This document shows positions 55,715-64,000 of a DNA stretch of 64,000 nt, in pieces. This stretch comes from Kushneria marisflavi. GTDB taxonomy: Bacteria; Pseudomonadota; Gammaproteobacteria; Pseudomonadales; Halomonadaceae. The DNA lies in contig NZ_CP021358.1 of NCBI RefSeq assembly GCF_002157205.1, forward strand, positions 3,603,186 through 3,667,185. The letters are read 5' to 3'. The notes beneath the pieces were generated by a model. That model saw only the letters and a list, made by a program, of their open reading frames with translations. It was not told the DNA's origin and searched no databases. Within the stretch, counting starts at the first letter, position 1, and every line of letters begins with the position of its first letter. A program made the position numbers and the translations under genes.

Positions 55715-56740
55715 TCAGAGCAGGTCGCGTGAGCGCAGAAATCCGGTGGCCGAATCATAGATTTTCTGCGTCATCTCATTGCGGCCGGCCCATTCCTGCC
55801 ACTCCTTCTCGGCTGCCTGGCGAAACTTCTTGCGCTCTTCCGGCGGCAGGTCATAAGGGTGCACGTCAGGGTCCTTTTCGAGTTTGGCCAGCGTTTCGAG
55901 ATCCAGCGCCTTGAGACGTGCGATCAGGTCGTAGGCCATACGGTCAAAGGAAGTCTTTAGCGTGACCTGTAGATCCTGGGGCAGGCTGTCCCATATTTGC
56001 TTGTTGATCGATACAGCGATCATGGGCATGGAGTGAAAACCGGGGTAGAGCGGGTATGGCGCAAACTGATGAAGGCCCTGAGCATCGTTATTGGAAAGTA
56101 CCGTAGAGTCCGCCGCGTCGATCACGCCCTTTTCCAGACCGGTATAGACTTCGGAGCCCGGCAGATTGACCGGTGTCGCCCCGATCCGCTCAAAAATGTT
56201 ATAGACCATCCCCTGAGGGGCACGAATCTTGAGGCCCTTGAAATCCTCGATGGTTTTGATCTCTACCGTGGAAGGAACGGATTCCAGCGGGAAGGTGGCC
56301 GCCGAGATCAGATGCACGCCGTAGGGCTCGACCAGCTCGTTATAGAGTGATTCGCCGCCGGCATATTTCATGTATTCAAGAAAGTCATAAGGGTTTTGCC
56401 ATGCACCGACCAGATTGCCCAGCATGCCAAAGGCCGGGTTCTGGCCCGAGAAGTAACTGGGATCTGTCATGTGCCCCTGCAGGATCCCGGCGCTTACGGC
56501 CTGAAGGGTCTCGGTTGGTCCTACCACGGCGTTGATCGGCATGACCTCGATGGCCACACGACCATCTGTCATGGTTTCGATCTTGTCCGCCCACTCCTGC
56601 TTGATCTTGAAGCTGGGCTCACCAGAGGTCTCAGAGGCCTGAAATTTCCATTCATACTCGGCGCTATAAGCGTTAAGCGACAAGGCGCCGAGCACAAGAA
56701 AGGCCCCTGCCTTCAGTGAAAACTGAATATCCATTGTCAC
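55715..56740 (-). CDS. dctP: TRAP transporter solute-binding protein (first of tandem pair)
   Basis: 341 residues with a signal peptide ending near AYS-AEY. It shares with its neighbour YEWKFQASETSGEP, MTDPSYFSGQNPAFGMLGNL and VNLPGSEVYTGLEKGVIDAA. The strongest differences lie in the second half. Here YTV becomes STV and the residues before the C-terminal helix diverge, so the pair may bind different ligands or differ in affinity. The start could also be the ATG two codons later. It is the promoter-proximal gene of the SBP-SBP-dctQ-dctM operon. Confidence 0.92.
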   Translation of the reverse strand: MTMDIQFSLKAGAFLVLGALSLNAYSAEYEWKFQASETSGEPSFKIKQEWADKIETMTDGRVAIEVMPINAVVGPTETLQAVSAGILQGHMTDPSYFSGQNPAFGMLGNLVGAWQNPYDFLEYMKYAGGESLYNELVEPYGVHLISAATFPLESVPSTVEIKTIEDFKGLKIRAPQGMVYNIFERIGATPVNLPGSEVYTGLEKGVIDAADSTVLSNNDAQGLHQFAPYPLYPGFHSMPMIAVSINKQIWDSLPQDLQVTLKTSFDRMAYDLIARLKALDLETLAKLEKDPDVHPYDLPPEERKKFRQAAEKEWQEWAGRNEMTQKIYDSATGFLRSRDLL

Positions 56741-57087
56741 GCTCCGTTGAATTGATCAGGCTGGGATACAAACAGGCGCTTCTACTCGGGCCCTGCATTT
56801 CTCATGCTCACCGTTGTGACGCACCATCATGTTCCAGTCGTTTTTATGACGATCGGTTTTTATGACTATGTCTGACACAGCATTCAGTAATACGACGTGT
56901 CTGGCTGTAAGACGTTAGTCAGGAGCGTTACCAAAGTTAAAGGCGGATGGGCTGGCGGGGGGAGATTCAAGCAACAGGGCGGAGTGATATCAGTGCATGA
57001 TTTATGTGGGATGAAAGCTGGGCTCAGGCAGTCTTGTTACTCGTTTGCGAAACTGAGGCGCTGACACAAAACAGGGGGCATGACATG
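56741..57087. other. intergenic region upstream of the TRAP operon
   Basis: About 345 bases without a supported gene. It must contain the promoter of the TRAP operon reading to the left. TTTTTATGAC and GACGATCGGTTTTTATGAC repeats around 56840-56870 are noticeable but unassigned. No regulator gene is adjacent. Confidence 0.45.
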
Positions 57088-57122
57088 AAAAAGGCCGACC
57101 TGGAAAGGCTGGTCGGCCGAAA
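57088..57122 (-). terminator. terminator of the PAP2 gene cluster
   Basis: On the minus strand GGCCGACC and GGTCGGCC pair around a 10-base loop, followed by five T, starting 25 bases after the stop of the PAP2-type gene. Confidence 0.85.
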
Positions 57123-57146
57123 AGACGGGGCGTTGCAGTGACGTGG

Positions 57147-57716
57147 TTACATGCCAAACAGCATGCCGCGAAGGGCGATAATGATCAGTGCCATACCGTG
57201 AGCCAGGACAAAACCGATCAGAGCGCCTGCCACCACATCGGTGATGTAGTGGAGACCAAGAATGACACGGGACAGCATGACCAGCACGGCAAAGGGAGCG
57301 ACCACAATCAGAAGCTGTGGGACGAACAAGGCCGCGAGCGTGGTAAACATGACGGCATGCAGGGTATGACCGCTGGGAAAGCTGTAGCGATCCAGCGGCG
57401 GCATGGTGCAGGGTATTTCAAAGGAGATGTAGGGGCGTTCGCGACACAAACGGTTTTTGAGCAGGCGATACAAAATGCCACCGACTGCTGCTGAAAGGCC
57501 AAAGCAGACACCCAGAAACCATCCGTACCACCACTGCGTTAACAGCGGGATGCTCAGACACATGATGATCCACGCCGGGGCATCTCCCAGCCGGCTTGCC
57601 CAGCGCAGAATGAACAGGAGCGGACGATAGGCGCCAAGGCGAGCCAGCTTGTTGCATGCTTTCCACTCGAGGGTGTCGAGCCTTTTGAATACTGGAATCA
57701 GTCGTTCACCTGCCAT
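57147..57716 (-). CDS. PAP2-superfamily membrane phosphatase
   Basis: 189 residues with about five hydrophobic segments. The three-part phosphatase signature is intact: KNRLCRERPYI (K-x6-RP), YSFPSGHTLHAVMF (PSGH) and SRVILGLHYITDVVAG (SR-x5-H-x3-D), with catalytic histidines on the periplasmic side. Possible substrates are phosphatidic acid, PG-phosphate, undecaprenyl-PP or lipid A phosphates. Its start lies just inside the end of the preceding glycosyltransferase gene (overlap 11 bases), so the two are co-translated. A diacylglycerol-supplying role for a glycolipid synthase is a reasonable guess. Confidence 0.9.
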   Translation of the reverse strand: MAGERLIPVFKRLDTLEWKACNKLARLGAYRPLLFILRWASRLGDAPAWIIMCLSIPLLTQWWYGWFLGVCFGLSAAVGGILYRLLKNRLCRERPYISFEIPCTMPPLDRYSFPSGHTLHAVMFTTLAALFVPQLLIVVAPFAVLVMLSRVILGLHYITDVVAGALIGFVLAHGMALIIIALRGMLFGM

Positions 57717-58938
57717 CGTTCACCTCCTGTGCCTGATGCAGATAATCAATAAAGGCATCGCCAATCTTTGGCCAGCCCAGTGTATGTACCCGCTCACAGG
57801 CAGCACGCCCCATGTTTCGGACCAATGCCATGTCATCACAGAGCGCCACGGCGGCTTCAATAAACTGTGCCGGTCTGTCCGGGGCGGCAAGCTTACCCTG
57901 TATATCCTCGCAAATCAGCTCGCCGGCAGCGGCATAATCAAAGGCGGCGACCGCCAGTCCGCTGGCCATGGCTTCAATCACAACATTGCCAAAGGTTTCC
58001 GACAGGGATGGAAACAGGAAAATGTCGGCACTGGCATAGTGTTTGGCCAAGGCTTGATCGCGCTGAAAACCCGCGAAGTGAGCCCAGGGCAGGCGCTTTT
58101 CAAGCAGGGCACGCTGTGGTCCATCACCGACCAGCACGGCCTTGAGATCAGGCTGACGCTGGCGCATGGCTTCCAGCGTGTCGATCAGCAATAAAACGTT
58201 TTTCTCGGCCGCCAGACGTCCGACGTGCAGGGCAACGGGGGTATTTTCATCGGCTCCCCACTGCTCACGTAGCGATGCGTCACGCTGTTGGGGTGAAAAA
58301 CGCTCAAAATCCAGCCCTCTACTGAGCACATTAACATTGTCATAACCATATTGGGCGAGATTATCCGCCTGGGCTTTGGTCGGTACCAGTGTCATGGTCG
58401 AACGGTTATGAAAGCGTCGCAGAAAGGGCCTGACCAGCGGGCTGAGCACCTTCAGCATGATGTAATGGCGGCTGTACTGATCAAAATTGGTATGAAAGCC
58501 GCTAATGACGGGAATCCCCATTCGGCGCGCCTGATTGAGTGCAGAAAGCCCGAGAGGGCCTTCGGTGGCGATATAGACCACATCGGGTCGATGGTTGCGC
58601 CAGAGCCTGCCAATCTTGCGCGGCGCCGGAAAACCCATGCTGACGCCGTCATAATCGGGAATGGGAATGGCTCCCACCTGCAGCTCTTCCCCCATCAGCT
58701 CGTCATGATGTTCGGTTCGAGGCCTTGGTCGAATCAGCTGTAGCAACATCCCTCGTGACTTGAGATGCCGTGACAGGTGGCCAAGCGTGTGTGTGACACC
58801 ATTGATTTCAGGAGCCCAGGTTTCGCTCACGAAAGCGACCTTCAGGGGTGGCCGGTGACGGTTGCGCTGTTGATCAGTCTCGTGGTCATTCATGACGGTC
58901 GCGGGGCGATCATGTGACGTTATTGTGTCGCGTGTCAT
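57706..58938 (-). CDS. GT4-type glycosyltransferase, glycolipid-synthase-like
   Basis: About 410 residues. The ATG at 58938 overlaps the stop of the upstream LysM-protein gene (ATGA), which supports this start over the longer open frame. GT-B: VAFVSETWAPEINGVTHTLG is the SqdX/MgtA-like N-terminal motif, then ISGFHTNFDQYSRHY, VALHVGRLAAEKNVLLLID, and the donor motif FLFPSLSETFGNVVIEAMASG. Enzymes with this pattern often glycosylate diacylglycerol or phosphatidylinositol using nucleotide sugars. The neighbouring PAP2 phosphatase could provide the diacylglycerol. Alternative: a mannosyltransferase for another envelope glycan. Confidence 0.85.
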   Translation of the reverse strand: MTRDTITSHDRPATVMNDHETDQQRNRHRPPLKVAFVSETWAPEINGVTHTLGHLSRHLKSRGMLLQLIRPRPRTEHHDELMGEELQVGAIPIPDYDGVSMGFPAPRKIGRLWRNHRPDVVYIATEGPLGLSALNQARRMGIPVISGFHTNFDQYSRHYIMLKVLSPLVRPFLRRFHNRSTMTLVPTKAQADNLAQYGYDNVNVLSRGLDFERFSPQQRDASLREQWGADENTPVALHVGRLAAEKNVLLLIDTLEAMRQRQPDLKAVLVGDGPQRALLEKRLPWAHFAGFQRDQALAKHYASADIFLFPSLSETFGNVVIEAMASGLAVAAFDYAAAGELICEDIQGKLAAPDRPAQFIEAAVALCDDMALVRNMGRAACERVHTLGWPKIGDAFIDYLHQAQEVNDGR

Positions 58939-59783
58939 CGCATAATCTGCCTGGGGTTGAAGGGGCGGCCAGCATTGCGCGTGTCGAACAAAAGATCGTG
59001 ACGGCCGGTTCCGGAATCGCGGCGGACTTCGCATACGGGCGTACCGGTACTGACGTGCTGCCCGTTGCTGACGTTGATGCTGTCGCACTGGGCGTAAACG
59101 CTTTGCAGGTTCTTGTCGTGATGCACAATGACGACGCCGCCAAGCTGGCGCATGGTGCCGGCAAAACGCACGGTGCCCGGTGCTGCGGCGCGTGCGGTGT
59201 GATCGTTTCCAGCCGAGATCAGCATGGGCTGCAGGGCATTGCGGCTATCCATCCCGAACTCCCGCTGCACCTGGGCGCCCCGTAGAGGCCATGACCATGG
59301 GCCCACGCCGCTGGGCAGTGCCCTGGCCGGCGCCGGGGTGGTGCGAGCGCCGGCAGTCCCGGTCGAGCGTGAGGCGGAGGCGCTACCCACCGGCACGGTC
59401 AGCAGCTGACCGATACGCAAACGGTTGGGTGCAAGGCCTCGGTTGGCAGCAGTGATGCGGCTACTGGACGTGCCAAAGTGGCTGGCAATGCGGTTGAGCG
59501 TATCGCCGCTTCTCACCGAATAGCGGTATTGACCGCTACCGGGAGCACGTTCATTGCGGCCGGGCAGCATCAGCTGCTGTCCGATACGCATGTCGTTGGC
59601 CCTGATCCCCGGGTTGAATCGCTGCAGACGCAGCAGAGGAATGCCGGCCTGACGAGCGATGGCGCTCATGGTATCTCCGCGCTGGACGGTGATGTAACCG
59701 GCCTCGCCGCCACCGCTCATGCCATGCCCGGCACAGCCTGCCAGCAACAGAAACACCAAAAGGGTCAGGAAACGGTAGTACAT
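58935..59783 (-). CDS. LysM / degenerate LytM (M23) lipoprotein
   Basis: About 282 residues from the ATG at 59783 (MYYRFLTLL). Lipobox LLAGC with Cys17. Two LysM peptidoglycan-binding domains (ITVQRGDTMSAIARQAGIPL and YSVRSGDTLNRIASHFGTSS) are followed by a C-terminal M23-like domain (WPLRGAQVQREFGMDSRNAL ... VVIVHHDKNLQSVYA). In active M23 peptidases the metal site is HxxxD plus HxH. Here HLHFE reads RHDLLFD and the first His/Asp pair is absent. So, like EnvC and NlpD, it is more likely an activator of cell-separation amidases than a hydrolase. It overlaps the acyltransferase gene upstream by 19 bases. Confidence 0.88.
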   Translation of the reverse strand: MYYRFLTLLVFLLLAGCAGHGMSGGGEAGYITVQRGDTMSAIARQAGIPLLRLQRFNPGIRANDMRIGQQLMLPGRNERAPGSGQYRYSVRSGDTLNRIASHFGTSSSRITAANRGLAPNRLRIGQLLTVPVGSASASRSTGTAGARTTPAPARALPSGVGPWSWPLRGAQVQREFGMDSRNALQPMLISAGNDHTARAAAPGTVRFAGTMRQLGGVVIVHHDKNLQSVYAQCDSINVSNGQHVSTGTPVCEVRRDSGTGRHDLLFDTRNAGRPFNPRQIMR

Positions 59784-60643
59784 GAGAGCTGCTGGTCCTT
59801 TTCCTGCCATAGCGCGTTGATCCATGCCTGAAAGCGTTCCCTGTAATGCGTGTTATTGAGGTAGTCCCCGTCGGGCATCCACTCCGGGATGTCCAGTCGT
59901 CTTGCCTTCAGGATGATGCGTCCACTTCTTCCACACAGCAGGTCCCGAAACCGTGGTCGGCCCTGACGATAGTCGAGGGTGACATCAATAATACCGGAGA
60001 GTTTGTGTCCCATCATCGTCATGACCTGGGCACAGCCCCCGGCACGAGGCTTGAGAAGGTACTGATAGGGACTTTCCTGCTGTTCATGTTTGGCTCGGGT
60101 AAAGCGTGTGCCTTCGGCAAAGTTGTAGATGGTAACAGGCGTACGATCGATATGGGTCAGCAGTTTTCGGGTGGCACGCAGATCGTGTTTCGCCAGGTGG
60201 GGCCGACGTTTTAGCTGGCTGGCGGAGTAGCGGCGCATCATGGGAAATTCGAGCGCCCACCATGCCAGCCCCATGATGGGTACCCAGATCAACTCACGCT
60301 TGATGAAAAAACGTGGCATGGGCAGATGGTCATGCAGGGCGTACAGCATGACGAAAACGTCGGTCCAGCTGCGATGATTGGCAATGACCAGCCAGTGGTG
60401 CTCTCTGGACAGCGAATCAGGCAGGTCAATATGCCACTGCGGCCTGAGCCAGTGGCGGATCCACAGGTTATTGGTCGCGATCCAGAGGCTGGCAATGCCA
60501 TTAAGGTATTTTAGCAGTCGCTCCTGTACTGGCTTAAAGGGGAGCGCCAGCTTGAGGAGACTCAATACCATCAGTGGTATCCCCCAGAACAGCGTATTGC
60601 CGGTCAGCAGCACGATACTGATGATGCCCTTGAGCCATGCCAT
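59765..60643 (-). CDS. YihG/PlsC-type acyltransferase
   Basis: About 292 residues from the ATG at 60643 (GGATCC as a modest ribosome-binding site). An N-terminal hydrophobic segment (SIVLLTGNTLFWGIPLMVL) anchors it to the inner membrane. The acyltransferase motifs are NHRSWTD (NHx4D) and IYNFAEGTRFTRAK (EGTR). Together with YLLKPRAGGCAQVMTMM it matches the YihG branch of 1-acyl-glycerol-3-phosphate acyltransferases, which adjust phospholipid acyl chains. It heads the minus-strand cluster of acyltransferase, LysM lipoprotein, glycosyltransferase and PAP2, all joined by overlaps. Confidence 0.9.
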   Translation of the reverse strand: MAWLKGIISIVLLTGNTLFWGIPLMVLSLLKLALPFKPVQERLLKYLNGIASLWIATNNLWIRHWLRPQWHIDLPDSLSREHHWLVIANHRSWTDVFVMLYALHDHLPMPRFFIKRELIWVPIMGLAWWALEFPMMRRYSASQLKRRPHLAKHDLRATRKLLTHIDRTPVTIYNFAEGTRFTRAKHEQQESPYQYLLKPRAGGCAQVMTMMGHKLSGIIDVTLDYRQGRPRFRDLLCGRSGRIILKARRLDIPEWMPDGDYLNNTHYRERFQAWINALWQEKDQQLSCTTVS

Positions 60644-60789
60644 GGTGTCTGGATCCTTGTTGCAGTGCCCGTATCCTAATGGATCGTCTGCGCCGGGCCC
60701 AGCACAAGGATGACGCCGTACCACCGGGGCCACTACAATGCCGGCCCGCCGAACATGCAGGACCATTTCAAAACCTCAGGGAGCATTGA

Positions 60790-62070
60790 GTGCGGAATCT
60801 GCCATCGACACTACCAGTACTGTTTATCTGTGAAATCTTCTTTCTGCTGGGGCATGGGCTGATCATGACCCTGCTTGGCGTGCGAATGTCGCTGGAAGGG
60901 TTTCCCTCGCAGATGGCGGGCCTTTTGATGTCGAGCTTCTCGCTGGGTTTTGTGGCCGGCAGCTACTTGCTTGAGAAGCGCATTCGCTCGGTAGGTCATA
61001 TTCGAGTGTTTTCCGCCTGCGCCGCGGTGCTCGCGGTGACGGCCATGCTGCATGGCCTCTGGATCAACCCGTGGGCGTGGCTGTTCTGGCGCCTGTTTGG
61101 GGGCGCCGCGACCGCCGGGCTTTTGATGGTCATGGAGTCGTGGGTCTCGGGGGAATCCAGCAATGACAACCGTGGTCGGGTACTGGCGATTTATCTGGTC
61201 ATTTCGACGACATCGCTGGCGGGAGGGCAATGGCTGCTCAACGTTGCAGACCCGGCATCAATGGTGCTGTTCAGCGTCACCGGCATCCTGTTCGCGCTCT
61301 CACTTATACCGTTATCTATCTACCGCATTCATGGGCCAAAACGCTCCGGTCACGAAACAGCACTTAAGCTGCCACTCAAGGTGTTATACAAGCGTGCGCC
61401 GGTAGGGCTGGTCGGGGCCTTTGCTGCCGGCATGATGGTGCAGGCCTTCTTTGCGATGACACCCTATTACGGTCAGGAGATCGGACTTTCCACCGGACAG
61501 ACGGCACAGTTCATGTCCATTACCACGCTGGTGGCACTGGTCGCCCAGTGGACGCTGGGGCGGGTATCCGACCGGCTTGATCGACGCAAGGTTATCCTGT
61601 TCATGGCAGTGGTCATGGCCGTATCCGGCGGGGTGATCTCCACCGTGGCGCGCACCGACTATCTCTTCCTGCTGGTGATGGCCTGTGTGCATACGGCCAT
61701 GCTGCACACCCTCTATTCCCTGAGCCTTGCCCATACCAACGACTGGCTGGAGCCGGAAGAGATCATTCAGGCCAGTGCCAAACTGTTGATCTGGTATGGC
61801 ATTGGCTCGGTGGTGGGGCCGTTCAGCGCCTCGCTTGCCATGCAGTTTCTGGGGCCTGATGGACTCTGGATGTTCTTGGGCAGCGTGTCGCTGCTGTTGG
61901 CAGGATTTGTCCTGACACGTCTGCGTGGACGTCGCAGCTGGGCACCTGAAGTGGCTCAGGAACCGTGGGTGCCGACAGCGCCAATGGAAACCTCTCATTA
62001 TGTGGAGCTGGATCCACGCTACGAGCCCCATCAGTTTGAACTGTTCGCCTCCGACAGTGCCCATCACTAG
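60790..62070 (+). CDS. MFS transporter (YcaD-like)
   Basis: 426 residues with 12 hydrophobic segments, starting at a GTG after AGGGAG. Like YcaD-type major facilitator proteins it has FLLGHGLIMTLLGVRMSLEG near the N-terminus, WRLFGGAATAGLLMVMESWVSG around TM4-5, and GRVSDRLDRRKVILFMAVVM (the loop 8-9 repeat of the MFS RxxGR motif). The ~40-residue polar C-terminal tail is cytoplasmic. Substrate unknown. It diverges from the acyltransferase cluster. Confidence 0.88.
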   Translation: MRNLPSTLPVLFICEIFFLLGHGLIMTLLGVRMSLEGFPSQMAGLLMSSFSLGFVAGSYLLEKRIRSVGHIRVFSACAAVLAVTAMLHGLWINPWAWLFWRLFGGAATAGLLMVMESWVSGESSNDNRGRVLAIYLVISTTSLAGGQWLLNVADPASMVLFSVTGILFALSLIPLSIYRIHGPKRSGHETALKLPLKVLYKRAPVGLVGAFAAGMMVQAFFAMTPYYGQEIGLSTGQTAQFMSITTLVALVAQWTLGRVSDRLDRRKVILFMAVVMAVSGGVISTVARTDYLFLLVMACVHTAMLHTLYSLSLAHTNDWLEPEEIIQASAKLLIWYGIGSVVGPFSASLAMQFLGPDGLWMFLGSVSLLLAGFVLTRLRGRRSWAPEVAQEPWVPTAPMETSHYVELDPRYEPHQFELFASDSAHH

Positions 62071-62088
62071 CGCACGCCTCGGAATCAT

Positions 62089-62955
62089 TCAGCTTCCGGG
62101 GAGCTGTGCGACCGCCGTGCGTACGCCCTGAGCGTAGCTGCCGCCAAACATGTAGAGGTGGTTCAACAGCGGATAAAGCTGAAAAAGCGCGCGGCGACGT
62201 GGCCAGTCATCCGGAGCGTCACCGTCCCAGTAGGCGTCATAAAATGCTGTCGAAGGGCTGCCGAAAAGTTCCAGCAGTGCGATATCTGCCTCCGGATAGT
62301 GGCGATAAATGGCAGGGTCGATCAAAGCCGGACCCTGTGTGCTGAAATGCACGTTGCCGGACCATAGATCACCATGGACCAGGCTTGCGGGCGCATCAGG
62401 CAGCCAGCTTTCCAGTGCATTGGCGACGCTTGAGAGCTGGTCAAACAGGTGACGGTCCATGCGACCTGACTGTAGACATAGCGATGCCAAAGGGAGCAGG
62501 CGGCACTCACGCTGGAAAACGCGCCCGTCTTCATGGCAGGTATTGATCTGTGGCGTTGTGCCGGCGAAGTTATCGCGATGCCAGCCATGCTCAACGTGGG
62601 TTTGACCATGCAGGACGCGAAGCCCATGTCCGAAGGCTTCATGGGTCTGACGGTCAGGTCTGGCCGGTGGCAGATAGGTCATGACCAGTGCGCCTGGCAG
62701 TTCGCCCACAATGTCTGGAATGATCAGGCCCGTGTCTGCTGCCTGTAACGCTCTGAGGCCATCCGCTTCCGCCTCAAGCCCCTGTTCATCGGCGTGCTTG
62801 ACCAGCACGTCGCCTTGCGATGTCGTGACTCGCCAGACCTTTCCGATATCGCCGCCGCCGAGTGCTTCAGGATCGGCCGTGGCGCGAAGGCCAAGCGTTT
62901 CCAGCGTTTCCTGTGGTGTGGATGAAGCCATGACGCGCTGCTCCCGTATCGGCAT
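62089..62955 (-). CDS. fructosamine kinase-like protein
   Basis: 288 residues (286 in E. coli YniA). Protein-kinase-like fold: GGGDIGKVWRVTTSQGDVLVK at the N-lobe, catalytic loop LVHGDLWSGNVHF and metal-binding ALIDPAIYRHYPEADIAL, followed by LLNHLYMFGGSYAQGV. It probably phosphorylates ketosamines formed by glycation of amines or proteins, allowing their breakdown. AGGA seven bases before the ATG at 62955 favours that start; the ATG at 62931 (GGGAG) is the alternative. It converges with the MFS gene with only ~18 bases between. Confidence 0.9.
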   Translation of the reverse strand: MPIREQRVMASSTPQETLETLGLRATADPEALGGGDIGKVWRVTTSQGDVLVKHADEQGLEAEADGLRALQAADTGLIIPDIVGELPGALVMTYLPPARPDRQTHEAFGHGLRVLHGQTHVEHGWHRDNFAGTTPQINTCHEDGRVFQRECRLLPLASLCLQSGRMDRHLFDQLSSVANALESWLPDAPASLVHGDLWSGNVHFSTQGPALIDPAIYRHYPEADIALLELFGSPSTAFYDAYWDGDAPDDWPRRRALFQLYPLLNHLYMFGGSYAQGVRTAVAQLPGS

Positions 62956-63010
62956 GAAAATGTCCTGTCAGCGTAGCAGCGCTCAAAGCGAACATCAGGA
63001 CAGGCTGCGT

Positions 63011-64000
63011 TCAGCTCTGATTTGAACCGTCATCCGCTTCTCGCTGCTGGGGCGGGTCCCGGTGATGTCTGTCCTCTCTGTCTTCGCTTTGAAAGAGCTT
63101 GTAGAACTCCTCGATGGCGGCGCGATCGCTTTCAAGCAGCTGTGCATTGTCATTTCGATACTGATAGGACTCCTCAAAAAGGCGCACATCGAAGTCACGA
63201 AAGGTCCTGACGGCCTGGCTGGCACTGGCGCTGGGATAGCCCAGACCGACCAGCACTTCCTGAGACAGTTCGAGACTGGCCGAAAAGGTCTCGCGTACGA
63301 CCACATCTACCCCCAGCTCCTGCAGGCGCCAGGCATGATGGCGGTTGCGGGCACGGGCATGAATGCTCAGGTCGGGATAGTTTTCTCGTGCCAGTCGGGC
63401 AATGGTCAGGGCGGCCTGTTCATCGTCCACGCAGATGATCAACATGCGTGCTCGATCAATGCCTGCCGAACGCAGTAGTTCCAGCCGGGTAGCGTCAGCG
63501 TAATAGATCCGCGAGCCAAACTGGCGAATGAATTCGACCTGGCGAATATTGGGGTCGAGCGCGGTGAAGCGCACGTTCTGCATCTTGAGCACGCGTGCCA
63601 CCATTTGCCCGAAGCGTCCCAGCCCGGCGATGATCACGGGCGGATCATCGTCGGGGAATTGATTGTCCCAGCTGGTCGAGGGCTTGAAGCGGTTGCCTAT
63701 CCGACTTCCCAGGGTGTAAAGAAAGGGCGTGCAGGCCATCGAGATCGTCACGGCTGCGATACAAAGGCTAGCGATTTTCTGCTCAAAAACGCCCGCCGCC
63801 ACAGCGGTGGTCAGCAGCACGAAATCGAATTCGCCACCCTGGGCGATGACAGCCGCCAGGCGTGGAATGTTTTGACGCGGCAGACGGGCGATAACGCCGA
63901 CCACGCATAAAACCAGTATCTTGACCACCAGAATGGCCAGCGTAATGCCCAATACGGCCAGCAGGTTATGCATGACCAGCAGCAGGTCGACCGACATCCC
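63011..64000 (-). CDS. Kef-type potassium/proton antiporter, C-terminal part (cut by window edge)
   Basis: The frame is open to the right edge, so the N-terminal half lies outside. Visible are ~329 residues: the last membrane helices (LGITLAILVVKILVLCVVGVIA, QGGEFDFVLLTTAVAAGVF, SLCIAAVTISMACTPFLYTL), then a cytosolic RCK/TrkA-N domain (VIIAGLGRFGQMVARVLKMQ, the NAD-binding Rossmann; FGSRIYYADATRLELLRSAG). A charged C-terminal helix rich in Asp, Arg and His follows. Typical of KefB/KefC efflux systems gated by glutathione adducts. The His/Asp/Arg-rich tail is highly polar. Which Kef paralogue it is cannot be said. Confidence 0.9.
   Translation of the reverse strand, partial: GMSVDLLLVMHNLLAVLGITLAILVVKILVLCVVGVIARLPRQNIPRLAAVIAQGGEFDFVLLTTAVAAGVFEQKIASLCIAAVTISMACTPFLYTLGSRIGNRFKPSTSWDNQFPDDDPPVIIAGLGRFGQMVARVLKMQNVRFTALDPNIRQVEFIRQFGSRIYYADATRLELLRSAGIDRARMLIICVDDEQAALTIARLARENYPDLSIHARARNRHHAWRLQELGVDVVVRETFSASLELSQEVLVGLGYPSASASQAVRTFRDFDVRLFEESYQYRNDNAQLLESDRAAIEEFYKLFQSEDREDRHHRDPPQQREADDGSNQS

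Overview
The window looks like chromosome from a halophilic gammaproteobacterium of the Halomonadaceae (Halomonas, Chromohalobacter or Kushneria type). This is an inference. It rests on the gammaproteobacterial order thrS-infC-rpmI-rplT-pheS-pheT-ihfA, on PpnN, YfcL, DUF2489 and YihG-like proteins, and on the many sodium-coupled and TRAP carriers. Most of the window is moderately GC-rich and densely coded. Positions 255 to about 2700 are clearly AT-rich by eye and begin beside the tail of an IS5-type transposase, so that end looks like accessory DNA. No tRNA, rRNA, CRISPR array or complete mobile element was seen.

Layout. (1) 1-11150: transposase remnant, then a minus-strand pair of a small nucleotidyltransferase-like gene and a 1565-residue multidomain glycosyltransferase (TPR, GT41/O-GlcNAc transferase, FkbM-like remnant, GT-A domain, nucleotidyltransferase). 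Next come three tandem flagellin genes encoding identical proteins, each with its own sigma-28 promoter and terminator, and then fliA behind a leader that can form an attenuator. This reads as a flagellin synthesis and glycosylation locus. (2) 11880-17640: AraC/GyrI-type regulator and an RND efflux pair behind an AcrR-like operator. (3) 17800-20970: a purine-salvage corner with a transthyretin/HIU-hydrolase relative that has lost its active site, an NCS2 purine permease and guanine deaminase. (4) 21220-24930: two chemoreceptors with almost identical signalling halves. (5) 25140-34980: GltS, a PIG-L deacetylase/glycosyltransferase pair, an SLC13 carrier, galE, another glycosyltransferase, a DUF2489 protein and an OmpA-like lipoprotein. 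(6) 35180-42360: the translation operon thrS to ihfA. (7) 42430-46190: flavodoxin plus small membrane protein, ppnN, a YfcL-like gene and a LysR regulator. (8) 46200-52560: glycine cleavage split into gcvH-gcvP (minus) and an AGCS symporter-gcvT (plus). (9) 52580-56740: a TRAP carrier with two paralogous binding proteins. (10) 57150-64000: PAP2 phosphatase, glycosyltransferase, LysM/degenerate LytM lipoprotein, acyltransferase, MFS carrier, fructosamine-kinase-like protein and the C-terminal part of a Kef-type antiporter cut by the window edge.

How they work together: the strongest candidate for something undescribed is region 1. A single polypeptide joins two kinds of glycosyltransferase to a nucleotidyltransferase of the type that adenylylates sugar hydroxyls, it is translationally coupled to a second nucleotidyltransferase, and it lies next to the flagellins it may modify. 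Fainter signals are the catalytically emptied HIU-hydrolase homologue, the fliA leader and the lipid/envelope cluster at 57-61 kb.
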